Source: Brassica napus | Lineage: Eukaryota > Streptophyta > Magnoliopsida > Brassicales > Brassicaceae | Length of the DNA stretch: 64,000 nt | Assembly: GCF_020379485.1 (NCBI RefSeq) | Contig: NW_026015686.1 | Location: forward strand, 1-64,000 | Direction of reading: 5' to 3' | Shown: one piece after another, positions 54,041-64,000 of the stretch | How positions within the stretch are numbered: position 1 is the stretch's first letter | How the letters are laid out: each line of letters starts with the position of its first letter | Made by a program: the position numbers and the translations under genes | Notes under the pieces: model-generated | Databases searched by the model: none | Told to the model about the DNA's origin: nothing | What the model saw: the letters and a program-made list of their open reading frames with translations, nothing else

Positions 54041-55552
54041 TATTTCAAAATAGAATAGAACATAATCTTAGTATAACTGTAAATATTCAATTTTATAAAT
54101 ATATATTAGTTTTACAAAATTCAAAACATTTCATATACAAAAAAAATCTATATTTTTTATAGATATATAAAAATTCCGAATTAGTTATTTTTAAACTTAT
54201 AAAATTAATTAAAAAAGAAAGGTGAAAGTGAAGAAGGACAAAATAGTATATATTGTATAAATATCATAGCCTCTTAGATGTTATGGTTACATGCTTAATT
54301 TTGCCTTGTCTTATAGTTACGTCTCCCAATTTCCCAAATTTATTTCAAGACTGGTTGGTGGGCTGGGCGGGTGGCTATGTATGCAGCATGTCCTATATAT
54401 CATCATTAATCTATTGGAACTGGGCTTAGTGATGACACGTGGCCGACGGTATAAAATTGTCGACATATAAATATAGTACATGAACAGTGTCCTATGATTG
54501 CTCAATGATATTTCTTTCTAGCAATAGTAACTCGTTAAAAGTTACTAACGCATTATAATGACCATTTCCAATTGTCAGAAATCAAAAAGTTTAATATTTT
54601 TTCGAAAAAAAATGTTTTGTAAAGTCATTTGTTTATAAAAAAATATTTATTATACATTTTCAATATATTCTACATAAATTAATAATAAATTATACTTTTT
54701 TTAAATGTAATTGTATTTACTAAATTACTACTGATCTAAAATTGTGGAAATGATTCATTATCAGATTTTCATATGTTTTAATATAAATAAATACAAAACA
54801 TTTTTTTTTAGAAAGTACATATCTTTTAAACGCCTGAACTTTATTTCAACATGTCTGATAAAATTTAAGAAAAATTCAAATATACAATAGTTTCTCTTAA
54901 TTTTATTAATCAGGCAATACGTTTCTATTAATTAAGCTTTCCGCCATAGGTGTATCTCGTCCTCTGTTTTTCTATTTAACAATTTTATTAGTTAGGCAAT
55001 ACATTTAAATATATAATTGTTTCTATTTAACAATCAAGATCATACATATATATGCTAATTGTAAATTTATCCATTTCAACTTGAAGTTATTGCTGAAAAT
55101 TTTTATTTTATTTTTTTGTCAGCAGAAAAAGTTTTATTTAAAACTATGTTACATGGGATGCCATAGCCTACTGTTGTAGACCTGTACTCCATTATTATCT
55201 TGCAAATTAATAACTCTGTTAAATAGTTAGTTAACTATGGTTAAGTTTTAATAAAGGATTTAAGAAAACTTAATTGATTAATGAGAAAGAAAAACACAGA
55301 GGCGTTGTCGCTTTCCCTGCATCTCTCTGGGTTGTCTTTGTTTCCTGACATCTTAGATTCATCGTATGAAGTATACTCACTTTCAGAAAATAAAAGAAAA
55401 GAACTTTTATATCAACTTTCAATCTTGTTGACTAACGAACTTTCAGACAAAACATACGAGAGGAGTGATCAGTTTCACCAAAAAAGTTCCGCATTATTAT
55501 TTATATTAGATCGTTGCAATCTTTGTCAGGTTATTTTATTTTGTTTCTCTTC
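54041..55552. other. AT-rich spacer upstream of TNL-4
   Basis: No gene recognised. The last ~300 bases before ATG 55553 presumably hold the TNL-4 promoter and leader. A TTG-initiated extension is open upstream of the ATG, but the conserved TIR start favours 55553. Confidence 0.5.
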
Positions 55553-58500
55553 ATGTCTTCTTCTTCATCGTCTTGTGATTTGGTATACGACGTCTTCCCG
55601 AGCTTCAGAGGAGAAGATGTCCGTAAGTCATTCCTCAGCCATTTTCTCAAGGAGTTGGATCGAAAACTCATCAGTGCTTTCAAAGACAAGAAGATCGAGA
55701 CAAGTGAATCACTTGATCCCGTCCTTAAGCAAGCCATTAAAAAATCAAGGATTGCGATCGTCATCTTCTCCCAAAACTACGTTTCTTCTAGCTGGTGCCT
55801 TAACGAGTTGTTGGAGATAGTGAAATGCCAGCAAGAGTTAAGTCAAATAGTTATACCGGTTTTTTATGATGTGGATCCTTGTCATGTCAGACATCAGACT
55901 AAAGAGTTTGGAGAGGTCTTTAAGAAGACTTGCCTGAGAAGAACAGATGACGAGATAAAACTATGGAAGAAAGCTTTGACCGATGTGGCAAATCTTGTCG
56001 GATATCATTCTCAAAACTGGTATGACTTTATCTTGGTTCATACTTGACATTTTTACTGTTCATTTCTTGTTTTTGTATTGATATTTTTTCATATTGTTAG
56101 GGAAAACGAAGCAACAATGATTGAAGTAATAGCCAATGATGTTTTGGGTAAATTGAATTTAACTCAGTCTAAGGATTTTGAGGACTTTGTTGGGATTGAA
56201 GAGCATATGGAAAAGATGAGTTCACTCTTGTGCTTGGAATCCAAGGAAGTGAAGATGATTGGGATATGGGGTCCTTCCGGAATTGGCAAGAGTATTATTG
56301 CAAGAGCACTAGAAGCTCGACTCTCTCGTCACTTCCATGGTAAAGTTTTCATCGACATGCGTTTCATATCCAAGAGTAAGGAATATTATCGCAAAGGTAA
56401 CTCAGATGATATTAACATGAAGCTGCACTTGCAAGAAAACTTCCTTTCCAAGATATTAGATAAGGAAGGGGTAAAAGTAGATACCTTAAATGCCGTGAGA
56501 GAGAAGCTAAAGCGCCAAAAAGTACTTATTTTTTTCGATGATTTGGATGATCAAGTTGTGTTAGATGCGTTGGCGGGTGGAGATGAATGGTTTGGTCCTG
56601 GGAGTAGGATAATTGCAATTACAAAAGATATGCAGATACTAAGGGCCCATGGGATTACATGTGTTTACAAGGTTGAAACCCCATCTAAAGAAATAGCTCT
56701 TCAGATGTTATGTCGATCTGCTTTCAGACAAGATTCTCCGCCTGATGGGTTCATGGAGGTTGCGTCTGAAGTTGCAATGCGTGTAGGTTGTCTTCCGTTG
56801 GGACTTAACATTATAGGTTCGTCCTTACGGGAAAGGGACAAAACGCATTGGGTAAATATGTTGCCAGCTCTTCGGAAAGGTCTACACGGGAAAATTGAGG
56901 AAGCACTAAGCTTCAGCTACAAAGCATTAGAAAGAAAAGAATATCAAGCATTGTTTCGTCACGTCGCGTGTCTTTTTAACGGTGATGAAGTCAGTTACAT
57001 CAAGTTGATGCTTGCAGATAGTGAGTTGAATGTTGACATGGGTCTTGAAGTTTTAGTTGATAAGTCCCTCATACGTGTGGTACCATCTTGGAATAATACG
57101 AACATCGTGGAGATGCACTGTTTAGTACAAGAAATGGGTAAAGAAATTGTTCGTGGACAATCTGACAAGCCTGGAGAACGAGAATTTCTAATGGATTCAA
57201 AGGATGTTTGCAATATTCTTAAAGATCGCACCGTAAGTTTTTCTCTTTCAATCTCTGCCTAGTGTGAATGAGATTAATTTTTTGCCTTTCTTAAGAGAAT
57301 GATTCTTGTATTTTTCAGGGTACTGAAAAGCTTATAGGTATATCAATGGACCTAGATGAAATTGATAAGGTGAAGATACATGAAAAGGCTTTTAAAAGGA
57401 TGAGTAATCTCCGTTTTCTAAAATTCTATAAAAGGTCATTGCAACCGAAGAAAGAAGTTAGATGGCAATCACCCAAAACACTCAATGATTTTCCGGATGA
57501 ACTCAAGTTACTAAGTTGGCCAGGATATCCTATGGAATGCATGCCTTCTAATTTTTGTCCTGAATATTTGGTTGAACTCAATATGCCTAACAGCAAGCTT
57601 AAAAAGCTATGGAAAGAAGTTGAGGTTAGTGTCCATTAATTATTAGAACGTGGTTGATTAGAATTATAGCATTCCAATACATTGACATGGAATAAGTATG
57701 ATATTACTACTTGCACGGTCCAGTTTATTTCTTTGTCTATTTTGGTGCAGGAGCTTACATACCTGAAGGATATGGATTTGTCAGGATCTAAAAGCCTGAA
57801 AAAGATTCCAGATCTTTCAACGGCGACCAATCTTGAGACATTGAATCTTCACGGTTGTTCAAGCTTGGTGGAGCTTCCTTCTTCCATTCAAAGTCTTAAT
57901 AAACTGACGGATTTGAACATGTCTGGATGCACAAATCTGGAGACACTTCCAAATGGAGCCAACCTGAAATCTCTAGTTCGCCTCGTTCTCACTGGTTGCT
58001 CACAGTTGAAGGTTTTCCCAGATATTTCGAGTAAAATCGAATCCATCATTGCCAACAAGACAGCTTTTGAAAGTTTTCCTTCTAAATTGCGTCTTGAGAA
58101 TCTTGTTGAACTTCGCATGGAGCACAGCATGAGTCGAAGGTTATGGGAGGGAGTTCAGGTATGACATAATTACTGAAACTTCTTAATTACAAGAAATTAC
58201 AATGTATCAAAATATGTTCAAGTTTATATCTATAAAAGACTCAAAAGCTTATATATAAACAGTATAAACTCACCATGCATATAAGCTATTATCTCTGCTT
58301 CACAAAGATAAATATTTTGGAAAATTTATTTCAAAAATAGCCTTTTGTGTGTTTCTATAAATTGTTTTAGTATTTAATAATTATAAATAGTTATTTTAAG
58401 AGACCTATTAATTTTATTAAATATTTATCGATTTACAAATGAAAAATCCACCTTTGTGATACGGAGGACGGACATATTTGTTAGGACTTAATTCCAGATC

Positions 58501-59778
58501 TTTATTACTATCATTTTTTGTTGTCTTAATTCTTTTGTTTTGTTTGTTCAGCCTCTTACAAGCCTCACAAAGATAATGTTGTCCGGATCACAAAACCTGA
58601 AAGAAATCCCAGATCTTTCACTGGCAACAAGTCTAGAGACACTAAATCTCAATGGTTGCTCTAGTTTGGTGGAGCTAACTTGTTCATCAATTCAGAATCT
58701 TAATAAACTAACCACCTTGGAAATGACAGGATGCTCAAGTCTAGAGACTCTCCCAACTGGCATCAACTTGAAATCTCTCTACCGCCTCAACCTCAATGAA
58801 TGCTCGCGGTTGAAGAGTTTCCCTGATATCTCAGATAACATCTCAACCCTCAATCTAAACCAAACAGCGATAGAAGAAGTTCCTCCATGGATCGAAAACT
58901 TCTCCAAACTTGAATCCTTGGAAATGTGGAAATGCAAAAATCTAGCGACTCTTCCAACTGGCATCAACCTAAAATCTCTCTATCGCCTCAATCTCAGTGG
59001 ATGTCCACTGCTGAAAAGTTTTCCAGATATCTCAAGCAATATCTCCACTCTTTATCTTAACCAAACAGCCATTGAAGAAGTCCCTCCTTGGATCGATAAC
59101 TTCTCTAGCCTTGAAGCCCTGGAAATGTGGGAATGCAGACAGCTAAGATGCATCTCACCAAACATCTTCAAGCTTGAAAACCTTGGCGAGATTTTCTTCT
59201 CGGACTGCGAGCATTTGGCTGAAGTTAGCTTGCTAGACTGTCCGCAGGAGGAAGCAGGAGACACCAGTAATACTTGCACTAAGTTGTCATTGATAAGTTT
59301 CACCAACTGCATAAATTTGAATCAAGAAAACTTCATTCAACAATCAGCTTCCAAGTATCTGATCTTACCAGGTGTTGAAGTGCCCCCTTACTTTACACAC
59401 AGATCTGCTGGGAGCATCTTTAACATCCCTCTACATCATTCTTCTCTTTCTCAACAACCAGCCTTCAACTTCAAGGCTTGCGTCGTGGTTTCTGATGTCG
59501 ATGCGATTTCTGAAGGAACAGAAACCGCCAACCATAATCTTTGCTTTATAGACATTGAGGTACATTGCCGGTTTAAAGACAGCCACGGGAACTACTCTGG
59601 GTCAACAGAGTCAATAGATTTCTCCTTACCTCAAGAGTATGATCATCTGATTATATTTGACTGTCCTTTCCGTCAAAACCAAGACAGCGGTGAATCGAAT
59701 TGCGAACAAGTTGAGATAGAGTTTAGTCTTGTTAGTACAGGGCTCAGACTAATAGGATGTGGTTTAAAATGCCAATGA
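55553..59778 (+). CDS. TNL-4: intact TIR-NB-LRR-C-JID immune receptor
   Basis: Five exons with GT...AG borders and consistent phase: 55553-56019, 56101-57232, 57319-57624, 57751-58158, 58552-59778; 3,540 nt, 1,179 residues. TIR (~12-150) has YDVFPSFRGEDVRKSFLSHF and SSSWCLNELLEI, with the Glu needed for NAD hydrolysis. NB-ARC has P-loop GPSGIGKSII (usual GKTT altered), VLIFFDDLDD, GSRIIAIT, CLPLGLNIIGSS and MHCLVQEMGKEIV in the MHD position. LRRs follow from exon 3; a 67-residue unit (TLPTGINLKSLYRLNL...AIEEVPPWI) is directly duplicated in exon 5. C-JID is ~1040-1179 (LPGVEVPPYFTHRSAGS). ATG 55553 is chosen because the TIR begins right after it. It belongs to the RPP4/RPP5/SNC1-like class and is the best functional candidate in the cluster; its effector is unknown. 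Confidence 0.95.
58741..59143 (+). repeat. 201-bp (67-residue) tandem LRR duplication in TNL-4 exon 5
   Basis: The unit from CTAGAGACTCTCCCAACTGG (58741) recurs at 58942 as CTAGCGACTCTTCCAACTGG and continues in register through AAATCTCTCTA and GAAGAAGT(T/C)CCTCC. It keeps the frame and adds about three LRRs. Confidence 0.88.
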
Positions 59779-62110
59779 CTGCATGTACCATCTTCTTGTT
59801 AGTACCTATTGGCCACTGTAACGTTTTTCATACATATATGGGGTTAAAAATCAAAGTTTAATTTTTTCAGAAAAAAATGAAAAAGGTATTGCATGATATT
59901 ACTCTTTAGGGCAGCTCAAGAACCCTTTAACTTGCACCGTGAGGTACCATGTCCATCATCAATATATCCTCTATAAACTTCTATGAATAAATTTCTTCAA
60001 GTTATGAATCTATTAACAACGATTACCGTTGCTTCTTTCACACATTTTATTTTTTCAGAACAATAAGCTAAGAGATGTATTGTGTTTGAAAGTGGATTAA
60101 AATCCAGTTCTTCCGCGTTAACTTTCATTTATGCAATATGGTCTGTGAGCTGCCAACTTGACTCTTCAAAAAGTTGATCTTGGTGTCTCTGGCATCGATA
60201 AAACAGTACACGCACTTTCAAATTCAGCAATTTTGCGTCAGTTGGTTGTTAGCTCCACGTTGACAAACATGCTCCCTTTGTGAAGAATCAAACTCTGTCT
60301 TTACATAGTTGATGTGTTGTGTTTTTATCAGTTTTAAACTCGGTTTTTGACAAAGAATGATTGGATTTTTAAGGTATTTTGGTATTTTCAGCGCTTTTTG
60401 TTGTTCTTCTATACCTATTACAGGTTACAGGTTAGCTTACCGAAAAACGCATTTGGAAATGAATTTGGAGAAAAAAGGAAGAACAAGATCGAACTGAGCT
60501 AGAAACATGAACAGATCCATCGATCAGTGTCAAAAATCGATCGTAATTCAACTGCCGTCAGTTTGACAGGCCATTGACCGATCCTTTTAATAGGGGATTG
60601 ATCGAGTTATGTCAAGGATCGATCAATCCATATATAAGAGATCGATCAATCGGTGACACAATTGAGCAACTTTCCATATTTGCAAATAAATTTGAAGACC
60701 TAAGAACCTAAAAACCCGAGTTTATTTTGTATCTTTCAACTAGTTATTGTTCTTGACAGCTAGAGAGCATACTGAGAGAGATTGTGAGAGATTTGTAACA
60801 CTTCAGTCATTTTGTAGACTTTTGGAAGGATATTTCTTTCTACTATATTGGAGAAGTTTTTCTTATCTCTTTCTCATTTAATACCATTTTATTATGTTTT
60901 CTGTCGTTGGATTTTGTTGTTATTCATTGATCATGAGCGAGTAGTCTCTTAGTTGGGTTAAATTCTCATTACGGAATTTCTTGATGTATTTGAATTAAGA
61001 AACTGAAAATCAAACAAACAAAATTTATTTTATGGCTTTAGCTAATAACTTGTTTGCTATTCGACGTGGATTTAATTAGATAATTGGGTTAAAACCTAAT
61101 CTATCAATAGTGGTAAGTATTAAGAAGACGTGGCATGTTATTGTTAACGATAGACGGTTATATATATAGCTTAAAAATGCATGCATCAACACCCATTGAA
61201 AACAATAAAGACAAATAAGTTGAAAGATATATACAAGTTAGTGGGAAACCCAAAAGAAACCCAACCTGCTCCCCCACCTGCTCAGGAGTATTTTTCATCC
61301 CACGTACACACATTTGACCAGTGGGAAATAAGAGAGATCGGTGACATCTCCAGTCAAATTATAAAGCTGATACACGGGTTGGAGAGAAGTAAAGTAGTCT
61401 CTATGTTAAGCTATCGACCCTTGACCAAAAATTATAAAAGCTGTCGACCCAAAATTCATATAATTCCTTTACTTTAAGATGAAAATTAATATTTTGAGAT
61501 ATTGACAGATTTTAGAAAATACTGGTTATGAATCCTCTAGTTTATATATATATATATAACTGAATTTAATATTTAAATAAGAAAAGTTATAGAGGTGAAT
61601 TTTTTTTATAGAGTTGAATTTTGAAAAAGCGCAAAAACTACACTTCAAAATTTTAAACATTTACTCATTTAGTTTTGAAAGCATTTTCTAAAACTTATTT
61701 TTGGAAAAAATTCTAAAACATTTATCAGTTAGAAATCGAATGATTTGGAGAAAATTAGATTAGTTTTTTTTTTAACTGAAGCATGAGTTCGCATGATTAA
61801 TGCCTTAATAATGTGTACTGGTTTTCAGACAGAAAAGTCAAAAGCCTATGAACCAACTCCTTTCTTGGTTTAAAACAAACGCGTAAGAAAACTATATTGA
61901 AAGCAAATATTCAACGGAGACAAAATTGAAAAAACTAGATAACTTAACAACTAAAAACATGGGATTAAATACTAATATGTTTAATAAACTAGAAAAAAGA
62001 GAATCTTGACTTTATCGACCATGAGAGGGTGTCATTTTACTATAATATGCAATCATTATCTCTTCATTCGAACATGTCATTATTCAAACGAAATCGGAAA
62101 AAGAGGAAAT
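59779..62110. other. Intergenic region, no gene recognised
   Basis: Contains a cluster of GATCGATC/GATCAAT words (60529-60651) and a 98-codon frame at 61181-61477 with no recognisable domain. AT-rich elsewhere. Confidence 0.5.
60529..60651. repeat. Cluster of ATCGATC words
   Basis: GATCGATC, ATCGATCG and GATCGATCAAT recur at least six times in ~125 bases, many inside AA/TTGATCGAT contexts. Origin unknown. Confidence 0.6.
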
Positions 62111-62275
62111 ATGGAAACTGTTGCCGACGCATTCAAGGGACTGGCTGCCACGGTGAATTCACGGAAGCCGCAGGTGACTGTGAAGCAGTTCTCTGACGCA
62201 TGCTCTCTCTTCTCGGGACTCTTTGGTATTCTTGATACGTCCTTCAAGTTTGCAAAGATGGACTACGTTGGCAAG
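62111..62275 (+). pseudogene. ACD11-like glycolipid-transfer protein, exon 1 only
   Basis: ATG 62111 opens METVADAFKGLAATVNSRKP, then VTVKQFSDACSLFSGLFGIL and FKFAKMDYVGK, followed by a GTATTT donor. This is the first exon of an ACD11-type GLTP domain protein, which in Arabidopsis transfers ceramide-1-phosphate and restrains cell death. The expected next exon (DDLVRAS...) is not found in the following 1.7 kb, which is filled with repeat-like DNA. Either the gene is truncated or its remaining exons are beyond the window. The conserved GIAFKFAEMDYV is changed to DTSFKFAKMDYV, which also hints at decay. Confidence 0.8.
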
Positions 62276-62840
62276 GTATTTTTACTATTCTGTGGTTGCT
62301 GAGTACAGTTACCCTTATTTTCATCTGTATTGACTGCATCAAATTCTATCATTTTTGCATAAAAATTCAAACCCATATATAACGGTGTCTGAGCTCATTT
62401 GTGTATTAGTTGGTTTAGTTTTTTTTTTTGACGTTTAGTTGGTTTAGTTTTCCTACTCGGTTTTGGACAAATTATATAGGATCTAAATGAAATAGTAAAT
62501 TTCTTTTTAAATAGGGGTTTTACAATGTCCATACTACTTATGTCTGGGTTTTACAATGTCCATACTACTTATGTCCCAAAATGTTAAAATCAGTTAAACA
62601 AATTTCTAATAATATTATCTTTATGATTCGGTATTACTATTTTTGAAATAGTTATTAATAAAACTTAAGGATCCAGATATCTAGACTAAAAAATCAAGAT
62701 ATCCGGATCCGGCTTTGACGGATCCAACATTTTACTATCCGGATCCGGATTCGGCTCAAATCTCGAATCGATTCCGGATTCGGCTCGAATTTCGGATCGA
62801 ATCCGGATCTCGGATAAAAGTTTCAGGCCTACTGATATTA
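62276..62840. other. Repeat-like DNA after the ACD11-like exon
   Basis: Holds a 32-bp direct repeat (GGGTTTTACAATGTCCATAC..., 62515 and 62547) and a CCGGATCCGGATTCGG-rich stretch (62665-62830), ending TTTCAGGCCTAC and resembling the hAT-type CCGAA elements. Ends of that element could not be fixed. No gene. Confidence 0.5.
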
Positions 62841-64000
62841 CGTGTATACGCACACCAAATAACCTAATGTGCACACTACCACAATCGAATGTAGGATCGA
62901 ATCCACAGAGACCAACGGTTACACTTTATCTTTATGGGATCAATACTTAGCTAAAACAATATGGGGGTTTTAAGATTTGAGGGTTTCGTGAGAAACAAGT
63001 AACAAGATTAATTAAAGTATTCAGATAACTAAAATGCTAGCCTAGGGTGGTTTGATCGGGTGTTAAACAAGTGTGAGCCAAACAATTATTCAAGTTCGAT
63101 TAAAGACCAGTCTAGAACTCGGATCACTCAAGTAGAACAGCCCACTGTCGTGGAACTGCCCCCTATGCTGATCGATCTTGATACCTAAACTCTCGTTTGG
63201 ATCAAGATGCGACAGCAAGCAATAGAGATCAGTCCGATATGTTCACAAAACAACCTAATATCTACTTTCGCTGATTAGGGATGCAATGCTCATTCAAGTT
63301 ATGTCTAGCAACCTATAACACTTTTGATGAATAGATTAAACCTAGAATCAGGCACTAAGTGGTTAACTTGATGCAAGCCTTAAGAACAACAGTGAATGAA
63401 GACAATCGATTTATAACTTATTTATGTCAAGCTCACAGATCTAACATCCTAACACCCTAGACTAAGCAAGCTGACTACTCAGCCATGGAGCAAGAAAACA
63501 CAGAGATAACAGATGAAGAAAACATGCTGAATCAATAAAATAAAAGAGATAGGGTTCAGGATTCTTCTCAAGAGTGTAGAGATCCTTCTCCCTTTACAAT
63601 AAGCAAATCCAACAATGGAGTTTTTGGGTCTGGTTCCTCTCTGTAAACTAGCGTCCTATGATAAGGAAAATAGAAAAAGAAGATATATCCAAACCACAGG
63701 CGGCTGGGAGAGAAAATAGAGAGATTAGGGCAAATCCCGAAATAGGTTGTTTTTCCTTAAAAATCTCTGCCGCTGGAACACTCCCTCGTAAACAGTCACT
63801 CGGGTTGCTCTTTGCTATCCCAGAACAGTCATCAGACCTGTTCTGCGGACACTCACCAAATTGGCAGCCACTGTTTCTTCCTCTTTGTTCCAGCGGTTAT
63901 CTCCCATCCAATGAACCACCAGACCTGAATGACCGAAAGGACTAGGACAGATCGATAAAGACTGAAAACCATTTAAAAGCTTATACAAGATGTATAAAAC
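62841..64000. other. Probable retrotransposon-derived non-coding sequence
   Basis: Words such as GGATCGAATCCACAGAGACC (62893) and CTAGCCTAGGGTGGTTTGAT resemble untranslated regions of plant Ty3/gypsy-type elements, from memory and not from a search. No gag or pol motif is present before the window ends. The longest frame (63658-63945 +) is unrecognised. Confidence 0.3.

Noticed and set aside
61181..61477. 98-codon open frame
   Set aside because: No recognisable domain, no splice context, and a codon pattern like the surrounding non-coding DNA.

Overview
The window is plant nuclear DNA. Genes have introns with GT...AG borders, intergenic DNA is AT-rich, and transposable elements are abundant and nested. 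The gene families present (RPP4/RPP5/SNC1-like TIR-NB-LRR genes, an ACD11-like gene, dNK and AHA fragments) and the repeat types (CCGAA-rich hAT elements, A|TC...CTAG|T Helitrons, plant L1-type LINEs) point to Brassicaceae, most likely Brassica or a close relative. This is inferred from protein families; no search was run.

Layout. 1-6567: decayed Ty1/copia retrotransposon (partial 5' LTR, frameshifted gag-pol, full 3' LTR). 7050-11299: gene fragments, namely a deoxynucleoside kinase pseudogene (-), a plasma-membrane H+-ATPase fragment (-) with a hAT element at its edge, two Helitron 5'/3' ends abutting at 10109/10110, and a CTD-phosphatase-like exon (+). 11300-13041: truncated TIR exon whose upstream DNA is duplicated at 19100-20440. 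13684-19025: a Helitron carrying a nested 4-kb MULE with palindrome arrays and a second TIR element. 20442-24943: TNL-1, interrupted by a 127-bp solo LTR. 25962-29660: a 3.7-kb Helitron with diagnostic ends. 30045-35773: TNL-2, a pseudogene with a 1-nt deletion and a 3.1-kb intron full of TEs. 37160-42650: an L1-type LINE with 12-bp target duplications. 43091-44406: MULE-like element. 44460-49129: TNL-3, which lacks a TIR exon but has two successive LRR/C-JID terminal exons. 49379-53110: LINE remnant, Helitron, DEAD-box helicase fragment and a relic TNL LRR exon. 53803-54040: Stowaway MITE. 55553-59778: TNL-4, the only TNL that looks fully intact. 62111-62275: first exon of an ACD11-like gene. 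62840-64000: probable retrotransposon flank.

Functionally this is one immune-receptor cluster on the + strand: four main TNLs plus two relics, at different stages of birth, shuffling and decay. TIR domains of this class act as NAD-cleaving immune enzymes, NB-ARC is the nucleotide switch, and LRR/C-JID recognise effectors. TNL-4 could work as a canonical receptor. TNL-1 would give a protein without its C-JID. TNL-3 would be a TIR-less NB-LRR with a doubled C-terminal recognition module. Transposons sit in exons, introns and 5' regions of the TNLs and appear to be a main source of their structural change.
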